From positions 1 through 64,000 of the forward strand of contig NZ_AUCH01000016.1 in the NCBI RefSeq assembly GCF_000429665.1: a stretch of DNA of 64,000 bases, in the 5' to 3' direction. The notes below the pieces were generated by a model that saw only the letters and a program-made list of their open reading frames with translations, ran no database searches and was not told the origin of the DNA. Position 1 is the stretch's first letter. Each line of letters starts with the position of its first letter. The stretch comes from Azovibrio restrictus DSM 23866. GTDB lineage: Bacteria; Pseudomonadota; Gammaproteobacteria; Burkholderiales; Rhodocyclaceae. The translations under genes and the position numbers were made by a program. Below, piece by piece: positions 24,581 to 32,802 of this stretch.

Positions 24581-25324
24581 ATGATGCCCTGCGCCCCCAT
24601 GCCCCTTTTTGAGGTTCCCGAAGGCACTGATCCGGAGCGGCTGGCCATGGTCAGGGCCCTGGCCCGGACCCCTCTCTTTTCCGGCTTGAAGCCGGACAGC
24701 CTGATGCGCCTGGCCCAGGGGTGCCGGAGCGAGCATTACGACAAGGGCAACATCCTGTTCCACAAGGGCGACCCCTGCCACGGCTTCTATCTGACCCTGG
24801 AGGGGCAGGTGAAGCTGGCCTTCATCTCTCCGGACGGCAACCAGAAAGTGGTGGAAATCATCCGCCCCGGCCAAAGCTTCGGCGAGGCGGTGATGTTCAT
24901 GGAGCGCCCCTACATGCTGATGGCCCAGGCCCTGACCGAGTGCCGCCTGCTGCACATCGGCAAGGACGCGGTGTTCGCGGAGCTGAACCGGGATCCCCAG
25001 GTGTCCCGCAAGATGATTGCGGGGCTGTCCATGCGCCTGCACAACCTGATCCATGACCTGGAAACCTATTCCCTGCGCTCCGGCCGGGAGCGCATCATCG
25101 GCTACCTGCTGCGGGAAGAGGAAATGACGGGACTGTGCATCCAGGAGGGGCCGGCCACCGTGCTTCTGCCTACCCAGAAGGGCACCATCGCCTCCCGGCT
25201 CAACCTGACCCAGGAGCATTTTTCCCGCATCCTGCACGAACTGGTAAGCGACGGGCTGGTCACCGTGGAGGGCCGGCTGATCCACATTCCCGACATCGGC
25301 CGGCTGCGGGACAGCCTGCCCTGA
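24581..25324 (+). CDS. dnr: Crp/Fnr-family regulator, DNR type
   Basis: 247 residues: cyclic-nucleotide-like sensor domain, long dimer helix, and winged helix with TQEHFSRILHEL, whose E-x-x-S-R matches recognition of TTGAT half-sites. It lacks the N-terminal cysteine cluster of Fnr, so it is more likely a DNR/NNR-type regulator responding to NO through heme. It starts 4 bases after norD, but its codon use (CCC-rich) is like the host flanks rather than the nor genes. Targets probably include the two boxes at 4524 and 18012. Confidence 0.85.
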   Translation: MMPCAPMPLFEVPEGTDPERLAMVRALARTPLFSGLKPDSLMRLAQGCRSEHYDKGNILFHKGDPCHGFYLTLEGQVKLAFISPDGNQKVVEIIRPGQSFGEAVMFMERPYMLMAQALTECRLLHIGKDAVFAELNRDPQVSRKMIAGLSMRLHNLIHDLETYSLRSGRERIIGYLLREEEMTGLCIQEGPATVLLPTQKGTIASRLNLTQEHFSRILHELVSDGLVTVEGRLIHIPDIGRLRDSLP

Positions 25325-25364
25325 GCCGGGCGGCAGGGCAGCCGCCATGCCCTTCCGGCTTTTT
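25325..25364 (+). terminator. probable terminator after dnr
   Basis: GCCGG and an inner GGGC at 25325-25339 pair with GCCC and CCGGC at 25349-25359, followed by TTTTT. The stem has an internal asymmetric bulge. Confidence 0.6.
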
Positions 25365-25426
25365 GCCGCCCGCTCCCGGGGAGTATAGTTCCCCCTCTTC
25401 CATAGCCGGACCGAGGAGCAGACTGG

Positions 25427-26776
25427 ATGGGTGTGCGTTTGCAGGCCTGGTGGATTTCATTGCGCGAATGGCTGGCGACCGGCTGGCCCCTGGTGCTGAT
25501 CATCGCTCTGGGCTTCTGGGGCGCCCTGCAGTTCGTGGAGCCGGCGCCGCCCCGGCATCTGGTGCTCAGCACCGGCGGTGAGGATGGGGCTTACCACGCC
25601 TTCGCCAGGCGCTACCAGGAAATCCTCGCCCGGGACGGCATCACCCTGGAGCTGCGGCCTTCCAACGGCACCGGGGAAAACCTGGAGCGCCTGCAACGGG
25701 GCGAGGCCCAGGTGGGGTTCGTGCAGGGCGGCGTGCTGCCGGCCGCCGATCTGGAGGGGCTGTACACCATCGGCAGCGCCTTCTATGAGCCCATCTGGGT
25801 GTTCGTGCGCGGCCGGCGTCTGCCGGACCGGCTGACCCGCCTGGACGGCCGGCGCATCGCGGTGGGGCAGGAGGGCAGCGGTGTCCAGGCCCTGGCCCAG
25901 CAGCTGCTGGCCGCCAACGAGCTGGAGGGCGCCGGGCAGCGGCTGATCCCTCTGGGCGGGCTGAAGGCGGCGGAGGAACTGCAGCAGGGCCGCCTGGATG
26001 CCCTGTTCGTGATCGCCGCGCCGGAAGCCCCGGTGGTGCAGGTGCTGTTGCGCTCCCCGGGCATCCAGGTGATGAGCTTTTCCCAGGCCGAGGCCTACCG
26101 CCGCCAGTTTCCCTTCCTCTCCCGCCTGACCCTGCCGGAAGGGGGCGTGGATCTGGTGCGCAACACCCCCCGCAAGGACACCCAGCTCTTGGCCGCCACC
26201 GCCAACCTGGTGATCCGGGAGGACCTGCATCCGGCCCTGCAGACCCTGCTGCTGGCGGCCCTGCGAGAAGTCCATGGGGGCAGCGGCTTCTTCCAGAGCC
26301 GGGGGGAGTTCCCCGCCTACAAGGACAGCAGCTTTCCCCTGGCCCCCGTGGCCGAGCGCTTCTATGCCTCGGGGCCGCCTTTCCTGCAGCGCTACATGCC
26401 CTTCTGGCTGGCGGTGCTGGTGGATCGCTTCCTGGTCCTGGCCCTGCCCCTGTTCGCCCTGCTGTTTCCCCTGCTGCGGCTGGCCCCGGCCCTCTACTCC
26501 TGGCGCATCCGTTCGCGCATCTGCCGCCACTACGGGGAGCTCAAGTTTCTCGAAAGTGACATCCTCGCCCATTATGATGGCAGCCGGCCCCAGGGGGCGG
26601 AGGCCCCCGGAGCCTTCCGGAGCCGCCTGGATGCCATCGAGGCCGCCGCCAACCGCCTGTCCATCCCCGTGAGTTTTGCCGATCTGCTCTACACCCTGCG
26701 GGAACACATCAACCTGGTACGCAAGACCCTGGATCGCCACGAGCGGCAAGGCCAGGTCCTGCCGCCGCAACCTTGA
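25427..26776 (+). CDS. TAXI-family TRAP transporter receptor with C-terminal membrane domain
   Basis: 449 residues: one N-terminal helix, a periplasmic TAXI-type binding domain starting HLVLSTGGEDGAYH and containing GTGENLERL and GQEGSGVQA, then two tight hydrophobic segments near 325-355 and a soluble tail. This is a membrane-tethered variant of the usual secreted receptor. No TRAP permease (DctM/DctQ-like) gene is nearby, so it may sense rather than transport a small organic anion. A TATAGT -10 element lies just upstream. Confidence 0.75.
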   Translation: MGVRLQAWWISLREWLATGWPLVLIIALGFWGALQFVEPAPPRHLVLSTGGEDGAYHAFARRYQEILARDGITLELRPSNGTGENLERLQRGEAQVGFVQGGVLPAADLEGLYTIGSAFYEPIWVFVRGRRLPDRLTRLDGRRIAVGQEGSGVQALAQQLLAANELEGAGQRLIPLGGLKAAEELQQGRLDALFVIAAPEAPVVQVLLRSPGIQVMSFSQAEAYRRQFPFLSRLTLPEGGVDLVRNTPRKDTQLLAATANLVIREDLHPALQTLLLAALREVHGGSGFFQSRGEFPAYKDSSFPLAPVAERFYASGPPFLQRYMPFWLAVLVDRFLVLALPLFALLFPLLRLAPALYSWRIRSRICRHYGELKFLESDILAHYDGSRPQGAEAPGAFRSRLDAIEAAANRLSIPVSFADLLYTLREHINLVRKTLDRHERQGQVLPPQP

Positions 26777-26784
26777 ACCGTCCA

Positions 26785-27417
26785 ATGAAAGCCTTTCTCG
26801 TCGCCAATCCCAAGGGGGGCTCGGGTAAATCCACCCTGGCCACCAATCTGTCCGGCTACCTGGCCCGCCGGGGCCACGGGGTGATGCTGGGCGACATCGA
26901 CCGGCAGCAGTCGGCCCGGGAGTGGCTGGCCCTGCGCCCCCGGGAGCTGCCCGCCATCGGCACCTGGGAAATCGGCCCGGATCAGATCGCCCGGCCGCCC
27001 AAGGGTACCAGCCACGTGGTGCTGGATACCCCGGCGGGGCTGCATGGCAAGGCCCTGGAAAAGATGCTGAAGATGAGCACCCGGGTGATCGTGCCGGTGC
27101 AGCCGGCCCTGTTCGACATGCTCGCCACCCGGCATTTTCTCGAGAACCTGCGGGAAGCCAAGGCCATCCGCAAGGGCCGCACCGACGTGGCGGTGATCGG
27201 CATGCGGGTGGACCCGCGCACCCGGGCCGCGGCGGAGCTGGAGCGTTTCCTGGCCACCTTCGAGCTGCCGGTACTGACCTACCTGCGCGATACCCAGAAC
27301 TACGTCCAGGCCACCGCCCAGGGCCTGACCCTGTTCGACCTGCCGCCCTCCCGGGTGGAGCGGGACCGGGAGCAGTGGCAGCCCATCCTGGACTGGGTGG
27401 AGGCCGACGGGGAGTAG
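26785..27417 (+). CDS. orphan ParA-like ATPase
   Basis: 210 residues with deviant Walker A KGGSGKST, a D-IDRQQSA segment and an LDTPAGL Walker B, the ParA/MinD family. No parB gene or parS-like site is near, so it is an orphan whose partner is unknown; related orphans position protein complexes. The ATG at 26785 was chosen; a TTG four codons upstream is possible. It starts 8 bases after the TAXI gene and may share its transcript. Confidence 0.78.
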   Translation: MKAFLVANPKGGSGKSTLATNLSGYLARRGHGVMLGDIDRQQSAREWLALRPRELPAIGTWEIGPDQIARPPKGTSHVVLDTPAGLHGKALEKMLKMSTRVIVPVQPALFDMLATRHFLENLREAKAIRKGRTDVAVIGMRVDPRTRAAAELERFLATFELPVLTYLRDTQNYVQATAQGLTLFDLPPSRVERDREQWQPILDWVEADGE

Positions 27418-27498
27418 CCGCCCGGAGGTGCCGGGAGTCCCCTTCCGGCTTGGCAGGCCGGGGGCCGGTAGTTGATAATCAGCGTTTTCTTATAAGCC

Positions 27499-27656
27499 TA
27501 AAAACCTCACCACAGAGACACAAATACACAGAGAAGTTCAAAAAAACAATGGCTTGCATCATCTTCTGCGCTCACCTGGAAAGTGACCTGGCCTTCCAGG
27601 ACAAGTCTTTGTTTTTCCTCGGCGTCTCTGTGCCTCTGTGGTTTAACTGAGGTTTT
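27499..27656. repeat. imperfect inverted repeat element with CACAGAGACACA-type ends
   Basis: The left end (TAAAAACCTCACCACAGAGA, from 27499) reappears inverted at the right end (CTCTGTGGTTTAACTGAGGT to 27656). ACCACAGAGACACAGAG-like strings are a widespread bacterial intergenic repeat. The ~85-base centre has no recognised gene. Confidence 0.6.
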
Positions 27657-27676
27657 AAGGATAAAAAGAGGACGGC

Positions 27677-28732
27677 ATGTCGGCAGATTCTGGCTCCCCC
27701 TATCCCTCCTTTGCGGAAATCAGCAGGAATTTTGCGCCCGGCTGGTTCGCCGCGGTGATGGGCACCGGGGTGCTCTCCCTCACCACCCTTTCCCTGTCCC
27801 GCCAGTGGCCGGTGCTGGAGTGCGCCGCGTTCGGGCTGCACCTGTTCAACCAGCTGCTGTTCCTGCTCCTGGCCGTGCCCTGGCTGACCCGCTGGCTGCG
27901 TTTCCCTCAGGCTGCCCTGGCCACCCTCAACCACCCGGTACAGGCCAGTTTCTACCCCACCTTCTCCATCGCCCTGCTGGTCCTGGCGGCCCAGGGGCTG
28001 GCCTTCGGGCATGACCTGGCGCTGGTGCTGGGCCTGTGGTGGACCGGGGCCCTGCTCACCTACCTGTTCAGCTTCGTCATCCTCTACCGGATGTTCCTGG
28101 GGGAGCATGTGGCCCTGGATCATGTGACCCCGGCCAAGTTCATTCCCGCCGTTGGTCTGGTGGTGATTCCCGTGGCCGGCGGCCCCCTGCTGGAACAGCT
28201 GCAGGGGCCCGCCCGGGAGCTGGCCCTGCTCGCCAATGTGCTGGGGTTGGGGGCGGGCAGCCTCATGTACCTGAGCCTCCTGGGCCTGATGATCTTCCGC
28301 AAGTATCTGCACAAACCGGCCCTGGGAGTCCTTACCCCCACGGTCTGGATTCAGCTGGCGCCCATCGGAGTGATTCCCGTGAGCCTGATGAACCTGCTGG
28401 CCCACTTTTCCCTGCCCGGGGCCATGGAAACGGCCCAGGTCCTGGCCCTGCTGCTCTGGGGCGCGGGCGTCTGGTGGCTGATCATGGCCCTGCTCATGAC
28501 CCTGGCGGCCCGCAGCCGGGGCCAGCTGCCCTTTGCCCTCTCCTGGTGGGGTTTCATCTTTCCCCTGGGCGCCCTGGTGACCCTGTCCCTGCGTCTGGCC
28601 CAGGTTATGCCCCTGGCGGCGGCCTGGTGGGGCGGAGTGCTGGCCTGGGGCCTGATGCTGGGGCTGTGGGCGCTGACCCTGTTCAAGACCTTGCGCGGGG
28701 TGGTGAGCGGCGCCGTGTTCCGGCCTCACTGA
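27677..28732 (+). CDS. TDT/SLAC1-family transporter
   Basis: 351 residues with ten predicted helices. The opening NFAPGWFAAVMGTGVLSL and the FYPTFSIALLVLA segment match the tellurite-resistance/dicarboxylate (TDT) and SLAC1 anion-channel family. Members export or conduct tellurite, malate, sulfite or other anions; the substrate here cannot be told. An AAGAGGA ribosome site precedes the ATG. It stands downstream of the inverted repeat. Confidence 0.85.
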   Translation: MSADSGSPYPSFAEISRNFAPGWFAAVMGTGVLSLTTLSLSRQWPVLECAAFGLHLFNQLLFLLLAVPWLTRWLRFPQAALATLNHPVQASFYPTFSIALLVLAAQGLAFGHDLALVLGLWWTGALLTYLFSFVILYRMFLGEHVALDHVTPAKFIPAVGLVVIPVAGGPLLEQLQGPARELALLANVLGLGAGSLMYLSLLGLMIFRKYLHKPALGVLTPTVWIQLAPIGVIPVSLMNLLAHFSLPGAMETAQVLALLLWGAGVWWLIMALLMTLAARSRGQLPFALSWWGFIFPLGALVTLSLRLAQVMPLAAAWWGGVLAWGLMLGLWALTLFKTLRGVVSGAVFRPH

Positions 28733-28751
28733 TGACCTCCTGAGGCCATCC

Positions 28752-28785
28752 CCCGGGCGGATGCCGTTGAGCGCATCCGCTCGGG
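28752..28785 (+). terminator. hairpin after the TDT gene
   Basis: CCCGGGCGGATGC pairs with GCATCCGCTCGGG (28752-28785, one wobble) with no T tract, so it is a weak or bidirectional terminator at best. Confidence 0.45.
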
Positions 28786-28842
28786 CTCCGGTTGCGGCTG
28801 GCAGGCGCTAAAATAGCGCGCCTTCCATTCTCTCCCGATCCG

Positions 28843-30525
28843 ATGCACGCAGGCCTTTCCACCATTGTTGTTGTGCTCTCATCGGGAGTGCTGGCCTTGA
28901 TGCTGGCCCGCATGCTCAAGCTGCCTCCCCTGATCGGCTATCTGGCGGCGGGGATTGCCCTCGGCCCCTCGGGGCTGGCGGCCCTGCCTGATAATGCTTC
29001 CACCGCCACCCTGGCCGAGTACGGGGTGGTGTTCCTGATGTTTTCCATCGGTCTCGAATTCAGCCTGAAGCGCCTGCAGGCCATGCAGGGGCTGGTGTTC
29101 GGCATGGGCGGGGCGCAGATGCTGGTGACCGTGCTCGGGACCACGGTCCTGACCGTCTGGTATTTCCACAATCCCTGGCAGATCGGTGTGGCCACCGGGG
29201 CGGCCGTGGCCATGTCCTCCACCGCCATCGTGGCGCGCCTGCTTTCCGAACGGCTGGAACTCAACTCCCAGGCCGGGCGCCAGACCATGGGCGTGCTCCT
29301 GTTCCAGGACCTGGCCGTGGTGCCGCTGCTGCTGATCATCCCGGCCCTGGCTTCCTCCGCCGACGACCTGCTGCCTTCCCTCGCCAAGGCCCTGGCCCAG
29401 GCGGCTCTGGTGCTGGTGCTGCTGGTGGTGCTGGGGCAGCGTCTGATGGGACGCTGGCTGCGGGTGGTGGTGCGGCAGAAGTCGGAGGAGCTATTCATGC
29501 TCAACGTGCTGCTGGTGGTCATGGGCTTGTCCTGGGTCACGGCGGAGGCGGGCCTGTCCCTGGCCCTGGGGGCTTTCGTGGCCGGGGTGCTGATCGCCGA
29601 GACCGTGTACCGGCACCAGGTGGAGGCGGATATCCGCCCGTTCCGGGACGTGCTGCTGGGGCTGTTCTTCGTCACCATCGGCATGCAGCTGGATGTGGCC
29701 TACGTGCTGGGCAACCTGGGCCGGGTGCTGCTGGTGCTGTGCCTGCTGGTGGCGGCCAAGCTGCTGGTCATGGGCGGCATCTGCTGGCTGGCCGGCAACA
29801 CCCGGGACATCGCCCTGCGCACCTCGGTGCAGCTGGCCCAGGCCGGCGAGTTCGGTTTCGTGCTGATCGGGGTCGGGGTCGGCAACCAGCTGATTCCCCA
29901 TGACGTGCACCAGGTGACCACGGCGGCCATGCTGCTCTCCATGTTCCTGGCGCCCCTGGCCATCAACCGGGTGGGCAAGGTCAGGAAGGGCTTGTCCGAG
30001 GACGAGTTCTCCCGCCGGGCCCGGATGGTCCAGGACGTGGCCAGCCACAGCATGGAGTGCGAGCAGCACGTGGTGCTCTGCGGCTACGGCCGGGTGGGGC
30101 AGAACCTGGCCGGGTTGCTGGCCGCCGAGGGCATCGGGTTCGTGGCCCTGGATACGGACACCCACCGCCTGGAGGAGGCGGCCCGCCTGGGGCATAACGC
30201 GGTGTTCGGCGATGCGGACCGCAGGGAGGTGCTGCAGGCCGCCGGCCTGGGCCGGGCCCGTGCGGTGGTGGTGACCTTCGACAGCCTGCGGGCGGCGGAG
30301 CGGGTGCTGGCCCTGGTGCGGCACCTGCACCCCACCATGCCGGTGATCCTGCGGGCCCGGGACCAGGCGGATGCCGACCACCTGCGGGCCGAGGGGGCCT
30401 CGGCCGTGGTGCCGGAAGTCATCGAGGGCAGTTTTGTCCTGGCCCTGGAGACCCTGACCTGGCTGGGGGTCCCCGGGGACCGGGCCCTGGAGCGGATCCA
30501 GGCGGTGCGCCGCAAGAGCCGCTAG
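28843..30525 (+). CDS. CPA2-family monovalent cation:proton antiporter (KefB/YbaL type)
   Basis: 560 residues: about twelve membrane helices (PLIGYLAAGIALGP, GVVFLMFSIGLEFSL, LLFQDLAVVP and AGEFGFVL motifs of the Kef family) followed by a cytoplasmic TrkA-N domain with the nucleotide-binding GYGRVGQ near residue 410. It likely exchanges K+ or Na+ for H+. The ATG at 28843 fits the first helix; an earlier in-frame start would add an unrelated basic stretch. Confidence 0.9.
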   Translation: MHAGLSTIVVVLSSGVLALMLARMLKLPPLIGYLAAGIALGPSGLAALPDNASTATLAEYGVVFLMFSIGLEFSLKRLQAMQGLVFGMGGAQMLVTVLGTTVLTVWYFHNPWQIGVATGAAVAMSSTAIVARLLSERLELNSQAGRQTMGVLLFQDLAVVPLLLIIPALASSADDLLPSLAKALAQAALVLVLLVVLGQRLMGRWLRVVVRQKSEELFMLNVLLVVMGLSWVTAEAGLSLALGAFVAGVLIAETVYRHQVEADIRPFRDVLLGLFFVTIGMQLDVAYVLGNLGRVLLVLCLLVAAKLLVMGGICWLAGNTRDIALRTSVQLAQAGEFGFVLIGVGVGNQLIPHDVHQVTTAAMLLSMFLAPLAINRVGKVRKGLSEDEFSRRARMVQDVASHSMECEQHVVLCGYGRVGQNLAGLLAAEGIGFVALDTDTHRLEEAARLGHNAVFGDADRREVLQAAGLGRARAVVVTFDSLRAAERVLALVRHLHPTMPVILRARDQADADHLRAEGASAVVPEVIEGSFVLALETLTWLGVPGDRALERIQAVRRKSR

Positions 30526-30643
30526 GGCCGGCCGCCGGGGCGGTCCGCCTTGTCGGCAGCTTTAGGGTAAAGTCCGGGCTGTTGCACAAAAACAGGGCCC
30601 CCGGAGTCGCTCCGGGCCGCCCCATAACTGGAGAGAGACCCCC

Positions 30644-31927
30644 ATGCTGCCCCTGAGCCAGGAGCAGTACCGCCGCCGCCTGATCATGATGGCCGTGGTG
30701 GTGCTCGCCTACATGCTGTCCTTCTTTCAACGCTTTGCCCCGGCCGGCGTGGCCCAGGATCTGGCGGCGGCCTTTCATACTTCCGCCGCCTCCCTGGGGG
30801 TGCTGGCCGCCACCTATTTCTACGTCTACACCCTGATGCAGATTCCCACGGGCATCCTCGCCGATACCCTGGGGCCCCGCCGCATCCTCCTGCTCGGCGG
30901 TCTCGTGGGCGGGGCCGGCAGCCTGCTGTTCGGGCTGGCGCCCAGCCTGGACGTAGCCCTGGCCGGGCGCACCCTGATCGGTCTCGGGGTTTCGGTCACC
31001 TTCATCGCCATGCTGAAGCTGATTGCCGTCTGGTACGAGGAACACCGTTTCGCCACCATGACCGGCCTGGCCCTGCTGTTGGGCAACCTGGGCTCGGTAC
31101 TGGCCGGCGCTCCCCTGGCGGGCACCGCCCAGGCCCTGGGCTGGCGTCAGGTCTTCCTTGGCGTCGGCCTGCTGTCCTTAGTGCTGGGGCTGGCGTGCTG
31201 GCTGCTGGTTAGGGACCGACCCCAGGTTTCCGGGGCGCCCGCCCCGGCCCATCGGTTCGATCGCACCGTGGTGCTCCAGGGCATGGGGCGCATCCTCAGG
31301 AACCGGGCGACCTGGCCGGTGGTGCTGGTCAATACCGGCATCTCGGGGAGCTTCTTCACCTTCGGCGGCCTCTGGGCCGTGCCCTTCCTGATGCAGGCCC
31401 ATGGCTATTCCCGGGCCGATGCCTCGTCCCACCTGTCCCTGCTGTTCATGGGCTTTGCCCTCGGCAGCGTCCTGCTCGGCAACCTGTCCGACCGGCTGCG
31501 GCGGCGCAAGCCGGTGCTGATCCTGGTCTCCCACCTGTACGCCGCCATCTGGCTGCTGTGGCTGTCCGGCGTCAGCCTGACGCCGCCCCTGTCCTACGGG
31601 CTGTTCGCCCTGATGGGGCTGGCCACTTCCAGCTTCACCCTGACCTGGGCCTGCGCCAAGGAGGTGAATCCGCCCCTGCTCTCGGGCATGTCCACTTCCG
31701 TGGCCAACATGGGCGGGTTTGCGGCGGCGGCGGTGTTGCAGCCCCTGGTGGGGGTGGTCATGGACCTGAGCTGGGACGGCCGCACCGAGGGGGCGGTACG
31801 CCTCTACAGCCTGGCCGACTTCCAGTGGGGTTTTGCCCTCCTGGCCGGCATCGCTTTCCTGGGCGCCCTGGCTTCCTGGCGGGTACGCGAGACCGGCTGC
31901 CGCAACATCTGGCAGGGGGAAGGCTGA
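30644..31927 (+). CDS. major facilitator superfamily transporter
   Basis: 427 residues, twelve helices, with the MFS A-motif variant GILADTLGPRRIL between helices 2 and 3 and a repeat GNLSDRLRRRKPVL after helix 8. It is closest in style to the phosphate/sugar-phosphate or anion porters, but the substrate is not identifiable. A GGAGAGAGACCCC ribosome site precedes the ATG. A 12-base-scale hairpin (CCCGGAG-TCG-CTCCGGG) lies in the leader. Confidence 0.85.
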   Translation: MLPLSQEQYRRRLIMMAVVVLAYMLSFFQRFAPAGVAQDLAAAFHTSAASLGVLAATYFYVYTLMQIPTGILADTLGPRRILLLGGLVGGAGSLLFGLAPSLDVALAGRTLIGLGVSVTFIAMLKLIAVWYEEHRFATMTGLALLLGNLGSVLAGAPLAGTAQALGWRQVFLGVGLLSLVLGLACWLLVRDRPQVSGAPAPAHRFDRTVVLQGMGRILRNRATWPVVLVNTGISGSFFTFGGLWAVPFLMQAHGYSRADASSHLSLLFMGFALGSVLLGNLSDRLRRRKPVLILVSHLYAAIWLLWLSGVSLTPPLSYGLFALMGLATSSFTLTWACAKEVNPPLLSGMSTSVANMGGFAAAAVLQPLVGVVMDLSWDGRTEGAVRLYSLADFQWGFALLAGIAFLGALASWRVRETGCRNIWQGEG

Positions 31928-31930
31928 GTC

Positions 31931-32122
31931 TCAGGCGGGCTTGCGGCAGCGGCTGTCCTTGAAGGGGCCGCCCATCTTCTGCCAGCCTTCGCCCAGGGGC
32001 GTCTGGGAGCAGACCCGGCTGCCGTCCACCTTGCTCATCCACAGGTAGTAGGGGGCCGGAGCCGCCAGGGCCTGGGTGCTGCCCAGGATCAGGAGGAAAA
32101 TGACGGGGATCAGATGGCGCAT
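31931..32122 (-). CDS. small secreted protein
   Basis: 63 residues with a clear Sec signal peptide (about 1-20, ending QALA) and a short mature part with two cysteines (RVCSQTPLGEGW and SRCRKPA) that could form a disulfide. It is convergent with the MFS gene, 3 bases apart. No family was recognised, and the small size makes it less certain, though the signal peptide and a GGGAGCCCCCC leader support it. Confidence 0.6.
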   Translation of the reverse strand: MRHLIPVIFLLILGSTQALAAPAPYYLWMSKVDGSRVCSQTPLGEGWQKMGGPFKDSRCRKPA

Positions 32123-32265
32123 GGGGGGGGCTCCCTTCGTGGGTACGGCAGCAAGTGTAGCGCTCCCCGGACCAGGGGCGGAGCGACGGCCGGCAAGAAA
32201 ATGTAAGCAATCGGCTTTGTGGATGTATGGCGATGTTGTTACACTTCAAACCCCTGCTCAGAGTT

Positions 32266-32760
32266 ATGACGATGCCAAACAACCTGCTTGCCAGCCTGTT
32301 TCTGCTCGGAGCCCTGATGACCGCAACGCCGGCCTGGAGCCAGATTTTCCGTTGCGTCGATGATGAGGGGCACGTGACCTATTCCAACGTGGCCGCCAGC
32401 AAGAATTGCAAACGCATGCAGCTGGAGCCCGCCAATTCCGCCTCGGCGCCGGCCAAGACCACCGGCCGCACCCCGGGGGCTGCGGCCAATCCCACCCCGG
32501 TGGATTTCCCCAAGGTCAGCGGTGATGCCCAGAAAGCCAGGGACAATGACCGGCGCGCCATCCTGACCCAGGAGCTGGCCAATGAACAGAAGGCCCTGGA
32601 GCAGGCCAAGAAGGAGCTGGCCGAACAGGAGGCCGTGCGTCTCGGGGACGAGCGCAATTACCAGAAGCTGCTGGACCGGCTGCAACCCTACAAGGACAAG
32701 GTGGCCCTGCACGAGCGCAACATCCAGGCCATCAACAAGGAACTTGCCAACCTCAAGTAG
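32266..32760 (+). CDS. DUF4124 domain protein with coiled-coil tail
   Basis: 164 residues: signal peptide to about residue 25 (TPAWSQ), the DUF4124 block IFRCVDDEGHVTYSNV, an Ala/Pro-rich linker, and a C-terminal charged helix likely to form a coiled coil. Periplasmic; function unknown, common upstream of ntrB in betaproteobacteria. The start at 32266 was chosen; the ATG at 32272 and one at 32227 are alternatives. Confidence 0.8.
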   Translation: MTMPNNLLASLFLLGALMTATPAWSQIFRCVDDEGHVTYSNVAASKNCKRMQLEPANSASAPAKTTGRTPGAAANPTPVDFPKVSGDAQKARDNDRRAILTQELANEQKALEQAKKELAEQEAVRLGDERNYQKLLDRLQPYKDKVALHERNIQAINKELANLK

Positions 32761-32802
32761 TGCCCGGTTCGTGGCCGGGTGCGGAACTTGCTTTTCGCGG
32801 CC

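Noticed and set aside
26922..27650. A 242-codon frame overlapping the ParA-like gene and running into the inverted repeat
   Set aside because: It is out of frame with the clear ParA motifs and is composed of low-complexity Gly/Arg/Pro sequence.
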